Part shown: in pieces, positions 56,518-64,000 of the stretch
How positions within the stretch are numbered: position 1 is the first letter of the stretch
Layout of the letters: the number at the start of each line of letters is the position of its first letter
From: Lysobacter firmicutimachus
GTDB taxonomy: Bacteria; Pseudomonadota; Gammaproteobacteria; Xanthomonadales; Xanthomonadaceae
Length of the DNA stretch: 64,000 bases
Assembly (NCBI RefSeq): GCF_037027445.1
Contig: NZ_JBANDL010000002.1
Location: forward strand, 4,906,001 to 4,970,000
Reading direction: 5' to 3'
Made by a program: the position numbers and the translations under genes
The notes under the pieces: model-generated
What the model was told of the DNA's origin: nothing
The model's database searches: none
The model's input: the letters and a program-made list of their open reading frames with translations, nothing else

Positions 56518-57273
56518 TCACGGGCTCCAGTAAAGGGTCGGGGGGTGCGGGGCGCCCAGCAGCACGGAACGGATCGGCAGGTTGTTGCGCGGGTCGCGCT
56601 GGGCGTTGTCGAGCACCGCGCGCTTCTTCTCGCCTTCGATGTGCAGGTACAGCGCCGGCGCGGTGAAGATCGCGCTCAGGGTCAGGGTCATGCGCGGCTC
56701 CGGCATGGCCTCGGTGCGGATCGCCATCACCGGCGCGCGGCCGCGCGGCTGCAGGCCGATTTCGCGCAGCGCCGGGTTGTCGCGGCCCAGGTCCGGAAAC
56801 AGCGAGGCGACATGGCCGTCGTCGCCCATGCCGAGCACCGCGACGTCCAGCGGCAGGCCTTCGTTGGCGATCTTGGTCAGCACCGGCATCAGCGCCGCTT
56901 CCGGCGTCTCGGTCGGCCGGTACAGCGGCAGCAGGCGCGCCGCGACGGCGTTGTGCTGCAACAGGTGCTCGCGCAGCAGGCGTTCGTTCGAACGCGGATG
57001 CTCCGGCGGCAACCAGCGTTCGTCGATCGGCAGCACGGTGACCCGCGCCCAGTCCAGGGTCTGGGTCGACAACGCCTGGAAGAAGCGCTTGGGCGTGTTG
57101 CCGCCGGACAGGGCGATGCAGGCCTCGCCGTGGCGAGCCAGGGCACCGCGCAGGTCGGCGGCGACCTGGCGCGCCAGCGCCTGGGCCAGGTGTTCGCCGT
57201 CGTCGAACAGGCGCTCGTGCAGCGGCAGCGGCAAGGGTTCGATCACTTTCAGTCGCTCAGCCTGCATCTTCAT
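56518..57273 (-). CDS. pgl: 6-phosphogluconolactonase
   Basis: A 251-residue cytoplasmic enzyme that opens 6-phosphogluconolactone. Family blocks: IALSGGNTPKRFFQALS, VTVLPIDERWLPPEHPRSNE, VLGMGDDGHVASLFPD. This is the DevB-type, not the seven-bladed Pgl. The start at 57273 has GGGAGGACC upstream and overlaps the zwf stop by 17 bp, so the two are coupled. Confidence 0.93.
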   Translation of the reverse strand: MKMQAERLKVIEPLPLPLHERLFDDGEHLAQALARQVAADLRGALARHGEACIALSGGNTPKRFFQALSTQTLDWARVTVLPIDERWLPPEHPRSNERLLREHLLQHNAVAARLLPLYRPTETPEAALMPVLTKIANEGLPLDVAVLGMGDDGHVASLFPDLGRDNPALREIGLQPRGRAPVMAIRTEAMPEPRMTLTLSAIFTAPALYLHIEGEKKRAVLDNAQRDPRNNLPIRSVLLGAPHPPTLYWSP

Positions 57274-58774
57274 GCCAGGTCCTCCCATCGCGTTCGATCA
57301 AGGCCACCGCGGCGCTCGGGCCCCAGCTGCCGGCGGTGTACGGACGCGCCGCGTCGGCGCTCGCCGCCCAGGCGGCGCGGATCGGGTCGATCCATTTCCA
57401 GGCCGCGTCGACTTCGTCGCGGCGCATGAACAACATCGGGTTGCCGCGCACCACGTCCATCAACAGGCGCTCGTAGGCGTCGGCCTGGCGCCCGCCGAAC
57501 GCGGCGGCGAAGCTCATGTCCAGCGGCACGTGGCGCAGGCGCAGGCCGCCGGGGCCCGGCACCTTGTTCATCAGCCACAGCTTCACGCCTTCGTCGGGCT
57601 GCAGACGCAGCACCAGCTTGTTCGGCGCCAGGCGGCTGGACGGGTCCTGCTCGGTCAGGTCTTCGAAGATCGAATGCGGCACCTGGCGGAAGGTGACCAC
57701 GATCTCCGAGACGCGCTCGGCCAGGCGCTTGCCGGTGCGCAGGTAGAACGGCACCCCGGCCCAGCGCCAGTTCTTCACTTCGGCTTTGAGCGCGACGAAG
57801 GTTTCGGTCAGCGACTGCGCGCCGAGTTCCTGCGCATAGCCCGGCACCGCGCGGCCTTCGACCGCGCCGGCCTTGTACTGGCCGCGCACGGTCATCTGCG
57901 CGGCGTTGCCGTTCTCGATCGGGCGCAGCGCGCGCAGCACCTTCAGCTTCTCGTCGCGGATCGCGTCGGCGGCGAGCGAGGACGGCGGTTCCATCGCCAC
58001 CAGGCACAGCAACTGCAGCAGATGGTTTTGGACCATGTCGCGCAACGCGCCGGACTTGTCGTAGTACGGCGCGCGCGATTCCACGCCGACGGTTTCGGCG
58101 ACGGTGATCTGCACGTGGTCGATGTGCTCGGCCTTCCACAGCGGCTCGAACAGCGCATTGCCGAAGCGCAGCGCAGTCAGGTTCTGCACCGTCTCTTTGC
58201 CGAGGTAGTGGTCGATGCGGAAGATCTGGGTTTCGGCGAACACCCGCGCCAGCGCGTCGTTGATGGTGTCGGCGCTGCGGCCGTCCTTGCCCAGCGGCTT
58301 CTCCACCACCACCCGCGTCTTCGGGTTGACCAGGCCGTGCGACTGCAGGCGGTCGCCGACCACGCCGAACAGGTCCGGGCCGACCGCGAGATAGAACACC
58401 CGCACCCGTTCCTGGTCGGGAAACTCGCTCGCGAACTCCGGCCAGCCGGCATCGGAACTCAGGTCCAGGCGGCGGTAATGCAGCAGCGCCAGGAAACCGT
58501 CCAAGGCCTCGCCCTGCTGCGCCTGCTCGCCGGCGAAGCTGCGCAGCGCGTCGCGGACCTTGCCGCGGTAGTCCTCGTCGCTGCGCTCGTCGCGGGCGAT
58601 GCCGACCAGGCGGGTGCCGGCGACGATCTGGCCGTCGACATAGCGATGGAACAGCGCCGGCAGCAGCTTGCGCAGGGCCAGGTCGCCGGTGCCGCCGAAG
58701 ATCACCAGATCGAACGGGGCCAGCGGCGCCGAATGCGGGGCCTGGGAGGGGGACGGCACGGAGTAGACGCTCAT
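57257..58774 (-). CDS. zwf: Glucose-6-phosphate 1-dehydrogenase
   Basis: A 505-residue NAD(P)-dependent dehydrogenase that oxidises glucose-6-phosphate. Nucleotide fold FDLVIFGGTGDLALRKLLPAL; active site RIDHYLGKETVQNLTALRFG; later NHLLQLLCLVAMEPPSSL. The ATG at 58774 is used: a longer frame opens at 58834 but would place the repeated TGGTATCTT elements inside the coding sequence and adds an atypical aromatic N-terminus. The promoter region carries direct repeats shared with gntR. First gene of the Entner-Doudoroff block. Confidence 0.97.
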   Translation of the reverse strand: MSVYSVPSPSQAPHSAPLAPFDLVIFGGTGDLALRKLLPALFHRYVDGQIVAGTRLVGIARDERSDEDYRGKVRDALRSFAGEQAQQGEALDGFLALLHYRRLDLSSDAGWPEFASEFPDQERVRVFYLAVGPDLFGVVGDRLQSHGLVNPKTRVVVEKPLGKDGRSADTINDALARVFAETQIFRIDHYLGKETVQNLTALRFGNALFEPLWKAEHIDHVQITVAETVGVESRAPYYDKSGALRDMVQNHLLQLLCLVAMEPPSSLAADAIRDEKLKVLRALRPIENGNAAQMTVRGQYKAGAVEGRAVPGYAQELGAQSLTETFVALKAEVKNWRWAGVPFYLRTGKRLAERVSEIVVTFRQVPHSIFEDLTEQDPSSRLAPNKLVLRLQPDEGVKLWLMNKVPGPGGLRLRHVPLDMSFAAAFGGRQADAYERLLMDVVRGNPMLFMRRDEVDAAWKWIDPIRAAWAASADAARPYTAGSWGPSAAVALIERDGRTWHEDAG

Positions 58775-58804
58775 GGTCGGGCTCGGACTGGTCTGGGTGA
58801 AACC

Positions 58805-58833
58805 ATACCAGCAAAGATACCAGTAAGATACCA
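58805..58833 (-). promoter_or_regulatory. Three direct TGGTAT repeats upstream of zwf
   Basis: On the plus strand ATACCA occurs at 58805-58810, 58817-58822 and 58828-58833, spaced 12 and 11 bp. Read toward zwf on the minus strand they are TGGTATCTT, TGGTATCTT and TGGTATGG, about one helical turn apart, 30-60 bp before the start codon. A likely binding array for the adjacent GntR regulator. Confidence 0.7.
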
Positions 58834-58907
58834 CTCCGACAAATTAACCATAATTCAATCATTTATACGCGACTTACGCGCCTTTGTTGCCGCCATTGGT
58901 CTTGCAC

Positions 58908-58913
58908 TGGTAT
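58908..58913 (+). promoter_or_regulatory. TGGTAT element before gntR
   Basis: ACTGGTATCTTTTC (58906-58919) repeats the zwf-side element, ending six bases before the gntR ATG, in a position suited to autorepression. A degenerate half-site, ATTGGTCTT, precedes it at 58895-58903. The AT-rich core between the arrays (58841-58866) is the likely promoter for both directions. Confidence 0.6.
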
Positions 58914-58924
58914 CTTTTCACACT

Positions 58925-59677
58925 ATGCAGCCCTACCTGCTCGACGAGTTCCGCCGGCAGTCCGACGCGCGACGCGCGCCGGCCTACCAGCACCTGCGCC
59001 GGACCCTGCAGCACGCGATCGAGAACGGCGAGCTGACCGCCGGCCAGGCCCTGCCCGGCGAGCGCGAGCTCGGCAAATGGCTGGACCTGTCGCGGGTCAC
59101 CGTGCGCAAGGCCATCGCCGGCCTGGTCGCCGACGGCCTGCTGGTGCAGCGCCAGGGCGCCGGCACCTTCGTCGCCGAGCGCATCGTCAAATCGTTCTCG
59201 CGCCTGACCAGCTTCACAGACGACCTGCGCGCGCGCGGCCTCGATCCGCGCTCGACCTTCCTCGAGCGCGGCGTCGGCGAGGTCACGCCGGAAGAAGCGA
59301 TGGCGCTGAACCTGTCGCCGGGTGCGCAGGTGATCCGCTACTACCGCCTGCGCACCGCCGACGGCGTGGCGCTCGCGCTCGAGCGCACGGTGGTTCCCGC
59401 ATCGGTGCTGACCACGCCCGACATGGTCGAGAACTCGCTGTACGAAGCCTTCGCCAAGCTCGGCATCCGCCCCAGCCGCGCCCTGCAGCGGCTGCGCGCG
59501 ATCGCCTTCGACGCCGAGCAGGCGCGGCTGATGAACCTGCCCGAAGGCGCGCCCGGATTGTTCATCGAACGCCGCACCTTCCTCGACGACGGCCGCGTCG
59601 TCGAATTCACCCGGTCCTTCTACCGCGGCGACGCCTACGACTTCGTCGCCGAACTACAGAGCGAAACCACGCCGTGA
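58925..59677 (+). CDS. nagQ: GntR-family regulator (HutC/NagR-type)
   Basis: A 250-residue repressor. N-terminal winged helix (residues 20-75: YQHLRRTLQHAIENGELTAG and VTVRKAIAGLVADGLLVQRQ) and a HutC-type UTRA effector domain (residues 85-245) with VIRYYRLRTADGVALALERT. The gene is divergent from zwf, overlaps the SIS-domain gene by 4 bp and is followed by nagA: the layout of nagQ operons in Xanthomonas. GlcNAc-6-P or glucosamine-6-P is the expected effector (family knowledge plus inference). There is no good Shine-Dalgarno sequence before the ATG. Confidence 0.9.
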   Translation: MQPYLLDEFRRQSDARRAPAYQHLRRTLQHAIENGELTAGQALPGERELGKWLDLSRVTVRKAIAGLVADGLLVQRQGAGTFVAERIVKSFSRLTSFTDDLRARGLDPRSTFLERGVGEVTPEEAMALNLSPGAQVIRYYRLRTADGVALALERTVVPASVLTTPDMVENSLYEAFAKLGIRPSRALQRLRAIAFDAEQARLMNLPEGAPGLFIERRTFLDDGRVVEFTRSFYRGDAYDFVAELQSETTP

Positions 59678-60723
59678 CCACCCAGACCCTGCTCGACCCG
59701 ACCGGTACCCGCATGTACGCCGAGGCGCAGGAGGCCGGCGATGCGGTCGCGCGCCAGTTCCAAGCCAATGCCGACCTCGTCGACGACCTGGTCGACCGCC
59801 TGCGCCAGCGCCCGCCGCGCTTCATCGTCACCTGCGCGCGCGGCAGCTCGGACCACGCCGCCACTTACGGCAAGTACCTGTTCGAAACCCAGCTCGGCCT
59901 GGTCACCGCCTCGGCCTCGCCGTCGGTGGGCTCGGTCTATGCGGTCAAGCCGCAGCTGCAGGACGCGCTGTTCGTCGCCGTCTCGCAGTCGGGCAAGAGC
60001 CCGGACCTGGTGCGCAACGCCGAGATCGCCAAAGCCGCCGGCGCCCACGTCGTCGCCCTGGTCAACGTGACCGATTCGCCGCTGGCCCAGATCGCCGACA
60101 CCGTGCTCGGCCTGCACGCCGGGCCGGAGACCAGCGTGGCGGCGACCAAGAGTTACCTGTGTTCGCTGGCCGCGCTGCTGCAGCTGACCGCGCGCTGGAG
60201 CCACGAGGCGCGCCTGTTCGACGCCGTGCACGCCCTGCCCGACGCGCTGCGCGAGGCCTCGCGCCAGGACTGGTCGGCGCTGGTCGACGGCCTGGTCGAT
60301 GCGCGCAATCTGTTTGTGATCGGCCGCGGCCTCGGCCTCGGCGCGGCCCAGGAAGCGGCGCTCAAGTTCAAGGAAACCTGCGGCCTGCACGCCGAGGCGT
60401 TCAGCAGCGCCGAGGTCAAGCACGGGCCGATGGCGATCGTCGGCCCGGGCTTCCCGGTGCTGGCCTTCGCCCAGGACGACGGCACCGGCGACGGCACGGT
60501 CGCGGTGGCGCGCGAATTCCGCCAGCGCGGCGCGCCGGTGTGGCTGGCCGCGCCGGGCATCCACGGCGGCGACAGCCTGCCGCTGGCGCGCTCGCTGCAT
60601 CCGGCGATGACGCCGCTGATCACCGTGGCCAGCTTCTACAAAGCGGTGAACGCCTTGTCCGTGGCGCGCGGGCACAACCCGGACCTGCCGCCGCATCTCA
60701 ACAAAGTCACCGAAACGGTTTGA
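59674..60723 (+). CDS. nagB-II: SIS-domain glucosamine-6-phosphate deaminase (NagB-II type)
   Basis: A 349-residue double-SIS isomerase/deaminase. Starts at GTG overlapping the gntR stop (GTGA). First SIS: VTCARGSSDHAATYGKYLFE; VAVSQSGKSPDLVRNAEIA; PETSVAATKSY. Second SIS: NLFVIGRGLGLGAAQEAALK, KFKETCGLHAEAFSSAEVKH, LSVARGHNPDLPPHLNKVTE. It lacks the glutaminase domain of GlmS, so it fits the NagB-II/AgaS group that converts glucosamine-6-P to fructose-6-P and ammonia. Followed by nagA after 10 bp. Confidence 0.9.
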   Translation: MTTQTLLDPTGTRMYAEAQEAGDAVARQFQANADLVDDLVDRLRQRPPRFIVTCARGSSDHAATYGKYLFETQLGLVTASASPSVGSVYAVKPQLQDALFVAVSQSGKSPDLVRNAEIAKAAGAHVVALVNVTDSPLAQIADTVLGLHAGPETSVAATKSYLCSLAALLQLTARWSHEARLFDAVHALPDALREASRQDWSALVDGLVDARNLFVIGRGLGLGAAQEAALKFKETCGLHAEAFSSAEVKHGPMAIVGPGFPVLAFAQDDGTGDGTVAVAREFRQRGAPVWLAAPGIHGGDSLPLARSLHPAMTPLITVASFYKAVNALSVARGHNPDLPPHLNKVTETV

Positions 60724-60733
60724 GGACACTGCC

Positions 60734-61867
60734 ATGACGGCCACCGCCTTCGTCAACGGCCGCGTGCTCGGCGAGCGCGGCTTCGAATCCGACCTCAGCG
60801 TGATCGTCGAGGAAGGCCACATCGTCGCGGTGCTGCCCGGCCCCGCGCCGCGCAGCGCCGACACGATCGATCTGCGCGGCCGCTATCTGGTGCCCGGCTT
60901 CATCGACACCCAGGTCAACGGCGGCGGCGACGTGCTGTTCAACGACCAGCCGACGGTCGAAGGCGTGCGCCGCATCGCCCAGGCACACCGCAAGTTCGGC
61001 ACCACCGGCCTGCTGCCGACCCTGATCAGCGACGACGTCGCGGTGATGCGCGACGCGATCGGCGCAGTGCGCGAGGCCATGCACCAAGGCCTGCCCGGCG
61101 TGCTCGGCATCCATCTGGAAGGCCCTTACCTGGCGCAGGCGCGCAAAGGCGTGCACGACCCGGACAAGTTCCACACCCCGGGCGAGGACGAACTGGAGCT
61201 GGTCGCCTCGCTCGGCATCGGCAAGACCGTGCTGACCCTGGCCCCGGAACGTTTCGACGACGCCGTCCTGCAGGCCCTGGCCGCGCGCGGCGTGCTGGTC
61301 TGCGCCGGCCACACCGCCGCCGATTACCAACGCCTGCGCTCGGCCTTCGCCCACGGCGTGCGCGGCGTGACCCATCTGTTCAACGCCATGACCCCGCTCG
61401 GCAGCCGCGAGCCCGGCGGCGTCGGCGCCTGCATCGACGACCCGGACAGCTGGTGCGGGGTGATCGTCGACGGCGAACACGTGCACGACGCCTCGCTGCG
61501 CATCGCCATCGCCGCCAAGCCGCGCGGCAAGATCATGCTGGTCACCGACGCGATGCCGCCGGTCGGCGGCGAGCGGGAGGACTTCGTCCTCTACGGCCAG
61601 ACCATGACCTGCCGCAACGGCAAGTGCAGCACCGCCGAAGGCACCCTGGCCGGCTCCGCGCTGGACATGGCCAGCGCCGTGCGCAACACCGTGCGCCGGC
61701 TCGGCCTGCCGCTGGACGAAGCCTGCCGCATGGCCTCGGCCTACCCGGCCGACTTCCTCGGCCTGGGCGACGAGTTGGGCCGGATCGCGCCGGGCTACCG
61801 CGCCGACCTGGTCGCGCTGGACGAGGACCTGCAGGTGACCGGGACCTGGATCGGCGGCTTGCCTTGA
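60734..61867 (+). CDS. nagA: N-acetylglucosamine-6-phosphate deacetylase
   Basis: A 377-residue amidohydrolase, the step before NagB. Visible sites: DTQVNGGGDVLFN in the first metal-like region (Gln replaces one His as in E. coli NagA), catalytic Glu in GIHLEGPYLAQARKGVHDPD, His residues in CAGHTAADYQ and GVTHLFNAMTPLG, and catalytic Asp in MLVTDAMPPVGGE. The length is normal. Third gene of the gntR-SIS-nagA operon. It closes the pathway from GlcNAc-6-P to fructose-6-P. Confidence 0.96.
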   Translation: MTATAFVNGRVLGERGFESDLSVIVEEGHIVAVLPGPAPRSADTIDLRGRYLVPGFIDTQVNGGGDVLFNDQPTVEGVRRIAQAHRKFGTTGLLPTLISDDVAVMRDAIGAVREAMHQGLPGVLGIHLEGPYLAQARKGVHDPDKFHTPGEDELELVASLGIGKTVLTLAPERFDDAVLQALAARGVLVCAGHTAADYQRLRSAFAHGVRGVTHLFNAMTPLGSREPGGVGACIDDPDSWCGVIVDGEHVHDASLRIAIAAKPRGKIMLVTDAMPPVGGEREDFVLYGQTMTCRNGKCSTAEGTLAGSALDMASAVRNTVRRLGLPLDEACRMASAYPADFLGLGDELGRIAPGYRADLVALDEDLQVTGTWIGGLP

Positions 61868-61880
61868 GCGCTGCCGGGCG

Positions 61881-62240
61881 CTAGATCCGTTCCGGCGCGG
61901 CTTCGGCGCCGAGCAGGATCGGGTTGAACACCTCCAGCACGGTCGCGAAGCCGACCGGCCGCGCGCCCTCGCTGATATCCAGGCGGCGTCCGACCCAGAG
62001 CGTGCCCGGGTAGTGTTCGGGCGTCAGCAGCCACACTTCAGCCTCGGCGGATTCCCCGGTCAGGACTTCGGTCGCATCGAGAAAACGATGCTGAGCGGAC
62101 GTGTGGTAATCCGGCCGGATGCGGTAGTGCGGCCGGTAGCCGTCGAACACGCGCCTACGCCGGCCGTCCGCGCCAAGCCCGGTCAGTTCGAAGCGCACGC
62201 GAGCATCGGCGGCGCGCATTGGGTACAACACTTGGGTCAT
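61881..62240 (-). CDS. Small EF-Tu-domain-III-like protein
   Basis: A 119-residue protein. A beta-rich core, VFDGYRPHYRIRPDYHTSAQ, then TGESAEAEVWLLTPEHYPGT and RLDISEGARPVGFATVLEV, follows the shape of EF-Tu domain III: a Y-R-P-x-Y strand, a G-x-x..v-x-v-x-L..P.. strand and an E/G-G-x-x-VG end. Isolated proteins of this type occur in many bacteria and have no assigned job. It is 23 bp from the next minus-strand gene, so the two may be cotranscribed. Confidence 0.6.
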   Translation of the reverse strand: MTQVLYPMRAADARVRFELTGLGADGRRRRVFDGYRPHYRIRPDYHTSAQHRFLDATEVLTGESAEAEVWLLTPEHYPGTLWVGRRLDISEGARPVGFATVLEVFNPILLGAEAAPERI

Positions 62241-62263
62241 GGGACTTGGGTCATGGATTCGGT

Positions 62264-62560
62264 TCAGGGGATCCGCGCCAGGCGCTCGATCGCGGCGATC
62301 CCCGCTTCCATCTGCAACCGCGCCGAAGGATTGGCCGAGTGCACGCGGATCGACGGCGGCACGAACCCGTCCAGGGCGACCGCCTCCTCGATCCAGGCGA
62401 TCACGTCGTAGCCGGTGCCGCGCGCGTCGTCGCCGAGGTCGTGATCCAGGCTGATCTCGGTCACCCCGCCTTGGCGCAGCAGGGCGATGGCCTCATCGGG
62501 CCAGTACACCCGCACCCAGCCCTCGGGCGTGGAGCGTTCGTCGTCGAGATACACACGCAT
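62264..62560 (-). CDS. Cyclic-phosphate-processing receiver-like (cREC) protein
   Basis: A 98-residue protein with the pattern VRVYWPDEAIALLRQGGVTE then ISLDHDLGDDARGTGYDVIA and VHSANPSARLQMEAG. The acidic DD of MRVYLDDERS, the D-H-D-L-G-D block and the SANP motif are those of cREC domains, receiver-like folds predicted to act in cyclic-phosphate RNA or nucleotide processing. It lacks any output domain. It is next to the EF-Tu-like gene. Confidence 0.7.
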   Translation of the reverse strand: MRVYLDDERSTPEGWVRVYWPDEAIALLRQGGVTEISLDHDLGDDARGTGYDVIAWIEEAVALDGFVPPSIRVHSANPSARLQMEAGIAAIERLARIP

Positions 62561-62619
62561 GGCGGCAATCTAGCCGATGCGGCCGGCGCGCCGCCAGGAG
62601 CGCGGCTCACGGTACCCTT

Positions 62620-62771
62620 GTAGGAGCGGCGTGAGCCGCGACCACCGAAGCGGTGAGATACCACGCCATTCGCCGAAATCCGGGAAGGGCAAATCGCAGC
62701 CGCAGGTCCGAATTTCGCCGAAATATGCTTACGTCCACCTCTTCGGTGGTCGCGGCTCACGCCGCTCCTAC
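62620..62771. repeat. REP inverted pair (REPIN), GTAGGAGCGGCG family
   Basis: Two arms of 31 bp (62620-62650 and 62741-62771) are perfect reverse complements, separated by 90 bp. Each contains GTAGGAGCGGCGTGAGCCGC. The second arm overlaps the stop codon of the GNAT gene (TAG at 62768-62770). It is the same family as the direct pair at 34191-34299. Confidence 0.92.
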
Positions 62772-63322
62772 AGGGGACTAGCGCGCCAGTCTCGACGTAG
62801 CAGGCCGTACAGGGCGGTGTCGGAGACTTCGCCGGCGACGATCCAGCGCTCGCGCAGCAGGCCTTCGCGGACGAAGCCCAGACGCTCCAGGCAACGCACC
62901 GAGGCGCGGTTGCGCGGGTCGGTGTCGGCCTCGACCCGGTGCAGGTCGAGCGCGTCGAAGCCGTAGTCGAGCAGGGCGCGCAGCGCTTCGCCCATGTAGC
63001 CCTGCGACCAGGCCGCGGCGGCGAGCACGTAGCCCAGTTCGGCGCGACGGTTCTGCGCGTCGAGCTGGAACAGGGTGCAGTAGCCGATCAGGCGGCCGTC
63101 GCGCTCGAGGCCCAGGCGCAGGTACTGCCCGGCCGCCATCGCCTCGCGGTCGCGTGCGATCAGCGCCTGCGCCTGGTCGATCGCGTGCCACGGCGGCGAA
63201 CTCCAGTAACGCATCACCCTCGGGTCGGAGCAGATCGCCAGCAACGCCGATGCGTCGTCGCCGCGCAAGGGACGCAGCCGCAGGCGCGGGGTGCTCAGGA
63301 CGACGGAATCGAAAGCGGCCAT
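62768..63322 (-). CDS. GNAT-family N-acetyltransferase (RimJ/RimL-like)
   Basis: A 184-residue acetyltransferase. It opens TPRLRLRPLRGDDASALLAI, the RimJ/RimL N-terminus. The acetyl-CoA loop is in RAELGYVLAAAAWSQGYMGE and NRASVRCLERLGFVREGLLR. Substrate unknown (ribosomal protein or small amine). The last codons and the stop lie in a REP arm, so the natural C-terminus may have been extended or cut by the repeat. Confidence 0.92.
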   Translation of the reverse strand: MAAFDSVVLSTPRLRLRPLRGDDASALLAICSDPRVMRYWSSPPWHAIDQAQALIARDREAMAAGQYLRLGLERDGRLIGYCTLFQLDAQNRRAELGYVLAAAAWSQGYMGEALRALLDYGFDALDLHRVEADTDPRNRASVRCLERLGFVREGLLRERWIVAGEVSDTALYGLLRRDWRASPL

Positions 63323-63388
63323 GCGTGCATGGTAGCCGCGCCCGGTATCGGCCGTAGCGGATCGGCAACGCGCTGCCGCCGCGGGCGC

Positions 63389-63754
63389 TCAGTTCGCGCG
63401 CGGCGTTCCGCAATCCGCGCAAAAACTCGCGCGCGGCGTGCGCAAGGGCTTGCCGCAGTGGGCGCAGGGCGGGCCGATCTGGCTAAGCCGATGATGATCG
63501 ATCGCATAGGCCTCGAAAAAACTGCAGCCCGGCTCGACCACCGGATAGCCCACCAGGCTCTCGTAGAAGTCCGCGACGACTTCCACGCGGCTCTTCGCCG
63601 GCTGCGGCAAGCGCCGGCCGGAGGCGTCGCGGCTGCCCTCGCGCTTGTACTTGCCTACGTAGTCTTCGATCAGCGCCAGGTACCGCGCCCACTCGGCTTC
63701 GTCGAGCATCGGCACCACGCGCTTGCATCGCCAGCAGTACAGGTCCTGGGTCAC
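63389..63754 (-). CDS. Zinc-ribbon protein
   Basis: A 121-residue protein. Start GTG at 63754 is chosen for the strong GAGGAGGAGGAGG 2-14 nt upstream. N-terminal CWRCKRVVPMLDEAEWARYL and C-terminal CAHCGKPLRTPRASFCADCG give two CxxC pairs, which may form one or two zinc ribbons. The middle is helical and charged (WARYLALIEDYVGKYKREGS). Its start overlaps the stop of an upstream short frame (GTGA), suggesting coupling. Function unknown. Confidence 0.72.
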   Translation of the reverse strand: MTQDLYCWRCKRVVPMLDEAEWARYLALIEDYVGKYKREGSRDASGRRLPQPAKSRVEVVADFYESLVGYPVVEPGCSFFEAYAIDHHRLSQIGPPCAHCGKPLRTPRASFCADCGTPRAN

Positions 63755-63865
63755 GCCTCCTCCTCCTCGGCATCGTATGTCGCGCCGGCTGCGAGGCCGA
63801 ACCGGACCGGCCGCGCTCGCGCCGCCGTGCCCGTCGCCGCCTCGCCGGCGCGGCCGCGAATCATG
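63751..63865 (-). CDS. Possible short upstream gene coupled to the zinc-ribbon gene
   Basis: A frame with an ATG at 63865 ends in four Glu codons and Ala, then TGA overlapping the zinc-ribbon GTG. The GAG repeat doubles as the ribosome site of the next gene. The frame is also open upstream (AECDIRTEAHCRACAFGCVD), which would add four cysteines. Not recognised; it may be non-coding leader. Confidence 0.3.
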
Positions 63866-63991
63866 GCATCCACGCAACCGAAAGCGCAGGCCCGGCAATG
63901 CGCTTCGGTACGGATGTCGCATTCAGCCAACGCCCGCCGCCCCCGTCGGGCACCCCCGGCGTCGCCTGGCGGCCCGATTCGGCACAAAGGC

Positions 63992-63997
63992 TATAAT
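63992..63997 (+). promoter_or_regulatory. Possible -10 element at the right edge
   Basis: TATAAT in GGCTATAATTCC at the last bases of the window, reading rightward out of it, preceded by a clean GC-rich spacer. A -35 element was not seen, and the gene served lies outside. Confidence 0.35.
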
Positions 63998-64000
63998 TCC

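Noticed and set aside
58775..58834. Longer start for zwf
   Set aside because: The extension is rich in Trp/Tyr and would translate the operator repeats; the family starts near MSVYSVPSPSQ.

Overview
The window looks like a chromosomal segment of a high-GC gammaproteobacterium of the Xanthomonadaceae, most likely Lysobacter or a close relative. This is inferred from the roughly 70% GC composition, two large TonB-dependent receptors of the carbohydrate-scavenging type, a secreted subtilisin and a secreted collagenase-like peptidase, Entner-Doudoroff genes linked to an N-acetylglucosamine operon, and two kinds of short palindromic repeat typical of this family (CCCGCG-TT-CGCGGG and GTAGGAGCGGCG-type). 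No rRNA, tRNA, CRISPR array, prophage or insertion sequence was seen. Most long open frames antisense to genes are by-products of the GC-rich code.

Left part (1-11 kb): the start of a sodium/solute symporter, a REP cluster, a TonB-dependent receptor preceded by a LacI-type operator, a subtilisin-family protease, and a decayed M23-peptidase remnant. A nitrogen block on the minus strand follows: glnA, then a TorF-like porin, glnK and amtB. glnA has a near-ideal sigma-54 promoter and an NtrC-type palindrome. Its last nine codons, stop codon and 3' flank are repeated in tandem with an exact 156-bp period.

Centre (11-47 kb): uppP; a DUF2750 protein; three tandem META-like envelope proteins; RDD, PEBP, TPR, YheT-type hydrolase and PlsC genes; then a chitin/GlcNAc uptake locus made of a nagP-type transporter divergent from a glucokinase-family kinase, a TonB receptor and a GH20 beta-hexosaminidase, with a perfect LacI-type operator in the divergent promoter. 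Next come a REC-EAL / hybrid histidine kinase pair (c-di-GMP signalling), an ankyrin lipoprotein, a lipase-like protein with 11-residue C-terminal repeats, a gamma-glutamyltransferase next to a gamma-glutamylcyclotransferase-like gene, a Ycf46-like AAA+ ATPase, an AEC transporter, an orphan ParA, and a tightly overlapping sixA - yceI-like - phospholipase D chain.

Right part (47-64 kb): a large M9-like metallopeptidase of visibly lower GC, a 61-residue low-complexity peptide with a very strong ribosome binding site, a thioesterase, a LacI regulator, the Entner-Doudoroff block (zwf-pgl-edd-HAD phosphatase-eda, minus strand) and, divergent from it, gntR-SIS-nagA (plus strand). Direct TGGTATCTT repeats lie between zwf and gntR. 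Together the two nag loci plus the Entner-Doudoroff block would import chitin fragments, release GlcNAc, phosphorylate it, deacetylate and deaminate it, and feed hexose phosphate to central metabolism. The window ends with two small proteins (an EF-Tu-domain-III-like one and a cREC-like one), a REP inverted pair, a GNAT acetyltransferase and a zinc-ribbon protein.
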